A DNA stretch of 12,604 nucleotides, from assembly GCA_003024985.2 (NCBI GenBank), contig PXIH01S0021566.1, one strand, 5' to 3'. The translations under genes and the position numbers were made by a program. Below are positions 8,343 through 12,604 of this stretch, in pieces. The stretch is from Euperipatoides rowelli. Taxonomy: Eukaryota > Onychophora > Udeonychophora > Euonychophora > Peripatopsidae. Numbering within the stretch: the first letter of the stretch is position 1; each line of letters starts with the position of its first letter. Under the pieces are notes generated by a model. That model was not told the DNA's origin, did not search any database, and was given only the letters and a program-made list of their open reading frames with translations.

Positions 8343-8389
8343 ACCTGGTGTAGACATGTTTCAAACCCTATTTTGTTTTTTCACCAGGT
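8343..8389. repeat. 8-bp inverted repeat at the left of the fold-back
   Basis: ACCTGGTG (8343-8350) is complementary to CACCAGGT (8382-8389) across 31 bases. It overlaps the left edge of the long fold-back. The right copy lies in a segment of about 19 bases that looks inserted or duplicated within the left arm, so this may be part of the element's rearrangement history. Confidence 0.4.
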
Positions 8390-8549
8390 TTTTTGTTTTT
8401 TAAATTTGATGTTCAATTGAATTATCTCCTAACTATCATCAAAAATAAGGCACTAAATTAGTATAACATTCTAATACAATTTAGTGCCTTATTTCTAATG
8501 ATAGTTAACCCAATTGAAATATCAAATTTGAAAAACAAAAATTAGGGCC
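8366..8549. mobile_element. long fold-back (MITE-like) element, about 184 bp
   Basis: Two arms fold on each other almost end to end. The inner stem is perfect for 17 bp (8443-8459 with 8478-8494, carrying AAGGCACTAAATT and its complement). Beyond it ACTATCAT/ATGATAGT, TTCAATTG/CAATTGAA and AAATTTGAT/ATCAAATTT pair with small gaps. The outermost CCCTA (8366-8370) pairs with TAGGG near 8543-8547. The left arm has two extra pieces: about 6 bases at 8425-8430 and about 19 bases (ACCAGG plus a repeated T/G tract) near 8383-8401. The loop is about 18 bases. This fits a fold-back MITE. No transposase or clear target duplication is seen. Confidence 0.6.
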
Positions 8550-8930
8550 AAGTTTTTTTTGTATTTCTGTCCATTTTAAAGGTAAATTAAAGAAAAGAAA
8601 TCATCATACTAATGTGTATTTTCTTTGTATTTTTATTCATTTCTAGAATATCTGTTTAAATTTTTGAAAATAAAGGACTGAAAATAAAAACTTGAAGAGC
8701 AAATGAATGAAAATATGTAGTCATATTCAAAATACATGCATGTTTTTTTTTTTTTGACTATTCCATTAACATTGAGTAAGGTAGATTGGTATTTTAAGAT
8801 CTGTAAGAGTTGAACAATTATAGCAACTGTCAGTTAATTTAAAATGACAGAATTAGATTCAATTTTTCCTTGAAGAGTTTTAACAAACAAACATAGTAAA
8901 ATGTTTATTTATATATTACAAGTATATGAC
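8550..8930. other. A+T-rich non-coding stretch
   Basis: No gene is supported. A T13 run lies at 8743-8755. A 6-bp inverted pair, CTGTCA with TGACAG, at about 8827-8850 is too weak to call. Confidence 0.6.
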
Positions 8931-9073
8931 CCATCAAAATCGATGGTAATTTTCAACACTCCCTTGTTATTTGCTCTCTCCCATCCCCCCAAAAATGTCC
9001 AACTCTAACACCCATGTGACCACCTAGGACCATAACCTTTTACATGCATATTCTAGACCTCTAGGGTAACACA

Positions 9074-9091
9074 AAGTTCAAATTTGAACTT
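9074..9091. repeat. perfect 18-bp palindrome in repeat unit one
   Basis: AAGTTCAAATTTGAACTT is identical to its own reverse complement. It falls at the place where unit three reads TTTCAAATTTCAATAT, so the palindrome depends on a few bases specific to this unit or lost in the other. Confidence 0.7.
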
Positions 9092-9184
9092 AATTAGAGC
9101 ATTTTAAAAAATTTTGATTTTTGGAACCCACCTTGCACCCCTATTGGCTACCTAGGACATTGACTTTTTATATACATATTCTAT

Positions 9185-9222
9185 AAGTTCTAATTTGAAA
9201 CACCAATTACAAATTAGAACTT
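9185..9222. repeat. 12-bp inverted repeat in repeat unit two
   Basis: AAGTTCTAATTT (9185-9196) pairs perfectly with AAATTAGAACTT (9211-9222) around a 14-base loop. The right arm occupies the place of the matching segment of unit one. The left arm replaces the AGACCTCTA(G/C)GGT word kept in units one and three. That pattern fits a local template switch that copied the right arm backward. Confidence 0.65.
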
Positions 9223-9345
9223 AATCAGAGCATTTTTAAAAAATTAGATTTTTGGAGCCCCACTAGTACCCCCATGTGACCACCTAGGACCTTGACCTTT
9301 TATATACATATTGTAGACCTCTACGGTAACACCAATTTCAAATTT

Positions 9346-10199
9346 CAATATAATTGGACAAACCATTGGGGAGAAAATTCAATTTAAAGAGTTCAGAATG
9401 ACGNACNNAAAGAAAAAATTTGTTTTTTAATATATTAGAATTTATACTAAATAGGCTATACTTATAATTTCTTGCTTTTTTTAAATTAAGTAATTAATAT
9501 TGATTTAAGTTCAATACAATTGTTATTACTTTCTCTATCAACTGAAAATGGTTCTGAGATTGACCTGTTGGCCCCCATCTGGTGTATATGATAATGAGGT
9601 TGTATACAAATAGTGATAAATGTAAATATCAATCCTATAAAGGTTTCTTCTAGTGAAGCATGTGTACAAATGGCTGTTAATTAATAAAAAATAATTATTT
9701 AAAAATTGTCACTAGAGTAGAATAAGAGAAGTTTATTTAAATTGTGATAATTATTGTTAATATTTGTAATTAAGATATTTTTATAAGATGCAAACCATTT
9801 CAAAGAATAATAATCTAACTATATATTTTTTAATTTAATGTAAAGTTTAGTTATCTAGCCAATCCTATTTACAATAAAAAACATTTAGAAAAGCTGCACA
9901 TTTTTTTTTACTATTCAATCAGATGTTTAATCCTTTAATCCTTTAAACTGGAAATGCCTCTGTACTAAGGATTTCAATGCTCTTTAATCTTTAAGGAAAA
10001 GTGACCAAGTTAAACTGTATAACATTTATTATTGTGCTTGTACATCATCCCTATACTTCATTAACTGAGTATGTAAGATATGGGTAGTTCAATGTTATTC
10101 ACTTTAACCTTCATTTGAAGATAATTTTAATCTACTTCATAGCTTTTAAAAGCATGCCCAGAGAAGTAAAATGGCAATAATTCAATTTGTTATCATTCT
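9346..10199. other. A+T-rich non-coding stretch
   Basis: No gene is supported. Ns occur at 9404, 9407 and 9408. A 21-codon ATG frame at 9548-9613 lies in a GC-richer patch with an A at -3 and G at +4 but has no other support. A short 8-base tandem, TTTAATCC twice, is at 9926-9941. Confidence 0.55.
9404..9408. other. ambiguous bases (N) near the tandem array
   Basis: Three uncalled bases at 9404, 9407 and 9408 lie about 60 bases beyond the tandem array. They may reflect poor read quality or a join near repeated sequence. Confidence 0.9.
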
Positions 10200-10243
10200 C
10201 ATTAGTGCAAAGCCATCATTGATCTCTATAATTTGCACTAATG
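10200..10243. repeat. perfect 12-bp-stem hairpin
   Basis: CATTAGTGCAAA (10200-10211) is perfectly complementary to TTTGCACTAATG (10232-10243) with a 20-base loop. The arms include a GTGCA/TGCAC segment, so this is not simple A/T pairing. It resembles the short fold-back at the core of a MITE or a small structured RNA, but flanking sequence does not extend the stem. Confidence 0.6.
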
Positions 10244-10616
10244 TTTTTCCTTTTGCCCTTTAAATTTAAATTTTTATTCTCTTGAGATTTGTACAAAATG
10301 TATTATGAGTATATAAACTTAATAAGAAATTATCTAATTTATGGTCATGAAAAATTATAATTGTCCTCATCATATTTTGTATTTTGTTTTATTGCCACCT
10401 CTTAGGGAATTTGTAGGAAGTTCTTTCGTAAAATTATTTTGGTGATAAAGATGCTCATGTGATTTATGGTTTTGGTAAATTTGTGACCTTTTAGACACTT
10501 CCCAATTGAACAAGTTAAACAAAAATGAAAATTATTTTTTAAATTAATGTATGGGATTTATTTTTTATTTATTTCAATTTCTTATTTACCCTCCTGCAAG
10601 CTTTATTTTCTGAAAA
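10244..10616. other. A+T-rich non-coding stretch
   Basis: No gene, repeat or structured RNA is supported in this stretch. Confidence 0.6.
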
Positions 10617-10624
10617 TGACGTCA
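10617..10624. promoter_or_regulatory. consensus CRE octamer
   Basis: TGACGTCA is the full palindromic cAMP-response element bound by CREB/ATF bZIP proteins. It keeps an intact CpG in a CpG-poor window. A TTGTTTAC forkhead-type motif and an inverted CCAAT word lie within about 70 bases to the right. No promoter or transcript is visible, so this is a motif match only. An 8-mer can occur by chance. Confidence 0.35.
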
Positions 10625-11220
10625 TAAAATTTCATATTGAAGTTTAAAATCTTTTGTAAACACCATTGGGTCTCTTTGTTTACTACAACAGTTTTCTACT
10701 TTAAAAAAAAAACAAAGGGGTTTCTTGTTTTATCTTCAGACATTAAAGATGTGTAATAATCAACCTTTCACTTGCAGGTAAAATATTATCTTTCTCTTGA
10801 TGAAAATTATTTTTTTAAAAAAATATAATGAGTAATTATTTAAAATAGAAAAATTTATTATTTCGCTATTTAAGTCAATGCCTAAAAATTGTGTTTTATC
10901 TGCTTTTTTTTTTCTCTTCATTTAAATAAATTGTATTCCTAATATTAAATGATTCAACATAAATTATACATTTCATTATATTTTTACTCATATGAGTGCA
11001 GGGATTGAACCACTATGAAAAAGTGCCCTTTTTCTATGTAGGTTATATTAACTATTTAATTATTATATTTTGTCAACATATGATTATCCCATTGCAATTG
11101 TAGTAGGGTTTTTATAGCTAATAAACCATAAAAATAACCATAAAAATATCTTCTGCTTAACCCTTTCTGAATTACAGTTTGCTTGCCTTTACTTTTCACA
11201 AATTTTCAAGAGCATTTATC
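10625..11220. other. A+T-rich non-coding stretch
   Basis: No gene is supported. The patch at 10650-10780 is slightly less A+T-rich, has an A10 run, and ends in a CTTGCAGGTAAAA word at about 10773. That word looks like abutting splice sites but has no exon beside it. A short repeated CCATAAAAATA lies at about 11126-11147. Confidence 0.55.
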
Positions 11221-11276
11221 ATGAAATGAAGCGCCCTCTATACAAATTATGTGCATCACTTTTTGTGTCATTTCAT
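11221..11276. repeat. 9-bp inverted repeat enclosing a CTCF-like half motif
   Basis: ATGAAATGA (11221-11229) pairs perfectly with TCATTTCAT (11268-11276) across 38 bases. Immediately inside the left arm is AGCGCCCTCTA (11230-11240), which matches the left part of the reverse-complement CTCF consensus but lacks its right part. The same word recurs in some animal small repeats, from memory. This could be a short MITE remnant. Both readings are weak. Confidence 0.35.
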
Positions 11277-12604
11277 AGAAAATACAACTCAGGACTAAGC
11301 TGAGAAGAGAAGAACCTATTCAAATTTATCAATTAGTAGATTAATCAATACAGAAAGACATGGAATTGACTGTGCTCCTGACTTTGTTTGTTTTTAAGTG
11401 CATAATTCAACATAGAAACTTTTGTAACTTTGACTGTATTTTCTCATTAGAAGCTGTACTCAGAGGTGGTGTTAGGCTTGATTTTTGTAAAAGGAAAAAT
11501 ATTTTTTTATACATAATACATATTTAAAAGGGTAAATATATGGGAAGTGGAAAAATACATATATTTTTGAGAATGATATGATTCCATCATCGTATATGCC
11601 TTGTTTTTAATATAATGCACTGTATAATTATATTAGTTTTTCAATTTTAAAATATTATTCTCTTATTACAATAATATTTATTTGTATGTTTGGAATTTGG
11701 AAATGAAATATTTTTTTTTCATATATTTCTTTAAGGAAAATTGTATATTATTAATTAGAATTAATTAGAAGTTCATCCGTCATAATTATAATTAATTAAT
11801 TACTTGATAAATGTTATTTTTTTTAAATTTATCATTAGACTGTGTGGACCATACACATCTGCAAGCATTCACTGCATAGTAGTACGTAGCACACTTGCAT
11901 ACCAAAACAGTTAATATCAATAATGCAATAAATACCAGTACTAGAATTTTTTATATCAAAATGTTAAAGATAATGCGAATAGTAGCCATTATTTCTCCAT
12001 AGTTAATAATAAAAAAAATAATTTATTTTAATTGTTATCATGAACAAAAAAAAAAGCTTACCTTACCTTGTTTACACTCTACAAGTTCAAATATTCTAAG
12101 TTTATGAATATTTATAATTCAAAATAGAATAGTTTCATATATTTGGATATTTATTGTATTTCATCATTAAAAAGTTACACAAATATACAAAACATTAAAA
12201 TGACAATTATTCAACTTCAATTTAAAATCTTTCATTTAAACTTTATATGAACTTCAAAACATATTTTTCTTCTTTTTTAATATTAGCTGTAACTTGGATT
12301 CACAATGTCATTCTTGTCCCCTGCATATATTTGCTAGTAAAGTCTTCACATTGCTGATCACAGGATTCAGGCATCCTTAGACATTAATAAGTTTATTGGA
12401 AAGTTTGGATGATTATTTGGCCTGGAGCACAGGAACAAAGTTTTCTTTCATGAAGAAATTTATAATTGCATAATACTTAATGTTGATGTGTGTTTTTCTT
12501 TAATTGCAATATTTAATAATAATTTTTTTTAAAAAATATTTACTTAAAAAAACAATATTTCATTTCAGTAGTAAAAAATACAAATTTCTTTTGTAAGTGT
12601 GATC
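11277..12604. other. A+T-rich non-coding stretch
   Basis: No gene, RNA or sizeable repeat is supported. A 10-base tandem, TTAATTAGAA twice, is at 11751-11770, followed by AATTAATTAATTA. Other short A/T tracts occur. Stop codons are dense in all frames to the window end. Confidence 0.6.

Larger units (their letters stand above)
9011..9345 (+). repeat. tandem repeat, about 130-bp unit, 2.5 copies
   Basis: Three related units start near 9011, 9139 and 9271. The shared word CCTAGGAC lies at 9023, 9151 and 9283, so the periods are 128 and 132. Units one and three share CCCATGTGACCACCTAGGAC and AGACCTCTA. Units one and two share the tail with CTTAAT.AGAGCATTTT and GATTTTTGGA. The third unit fades after about 9345. 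The array is less A+T-rich at each unit start than the surrounding DNA. It is a diverged minisatellite or satellite fragment, or tandem ends of an unidentified interspersed repeat. Confidence 0.7.

Noticed and set aside
10770-10785. Splice-site-like CTTGCAGGTAAAA
   Set aside because: Acceptor and donor words abut with no exon between them and no open frame on either side.
1-12604. CRISPR array, bacterial operon or phage
   Set aside because: There are no regularly spaced identical repeats, no coding density and no ribosome-binding sites. Composition and repeats are eukaryotic in character.

Overview
The window looks like gene-free DNA from a large, A+T-rich animal-type eukaryotic genome. By eye it is about three-quarters A+T, with many A/T homopolymer runs of 10-18 bases. 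CpG is scarce: a rough hand count finds about 60 where base composition alone predicts nearer 200. The sequence holds decayed repeats, no packed reading frames, no ribosome-binding-site and operon pattern, and a few single N calls. Low CpG with CpG-to-TpG decay suggests a genome methylated in the germline. I cannot name the species. An A+T-rich invertebrate is one reading, but a vertebrate gene desert is not excluded. The DNA could equally be intergenic or lie inside a long intron.

No protein-coding gene can be supported. The longest open stretches (6890-7222, 4931-5203, 586-774 minus, 3645-3830) encode low-complexity I/L/N/K/F-rich or repeat-derived peptides. Two of them have no ATG at their left end. 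No convincing tRNA, rRNA or CRISPR array was seen.

The content is mostly repeats and fold-back structures. From left to right: 615-683 is a GC-richer block with a hairpin and a 24-bp tandem duplication whose differences are mostly CpG decay. 1201-1421 is a MITE-like inverted repeat with a degenerate telomere-like core. 1616-1680 is a GGAT/GGGT-rich minisatellite. 3206-3225 and 3386-3405 are an exact 20-bp direct repeat. 3728-3800 is a minus-strand tRNA-like (SINE head-like) remnant. 4426-6089 is bounded by inverted arms of about 85 bp with TTAA at both outer ends and is the best candidate for a non-autonomous DNA transposon. 6675-6701 is a compact hairpin. 8366-8549 is a long fold-back element. 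9011-9345 is a three-copy tandem repeat of about 130 bp whose middle copy carries an acquired inverted repeat. 10200-10243 is a 12-bp-stem hairpin. 10617-10624 is a consensus CRE octamer. 11221-11276 is an inverted repeat enclosing a half CTCF-like motif.

Nothing here works together as a pathway. The common thread is repeated insertion and decay of small non-autonomous elements in neutral DNA. The items most worth testing are the TTAA-flanked 1.66-kb element, with a consensus nuclear-receptor DR1 motif inside it, the 8366-8549 fold-back, and the 130-bp tandem array.
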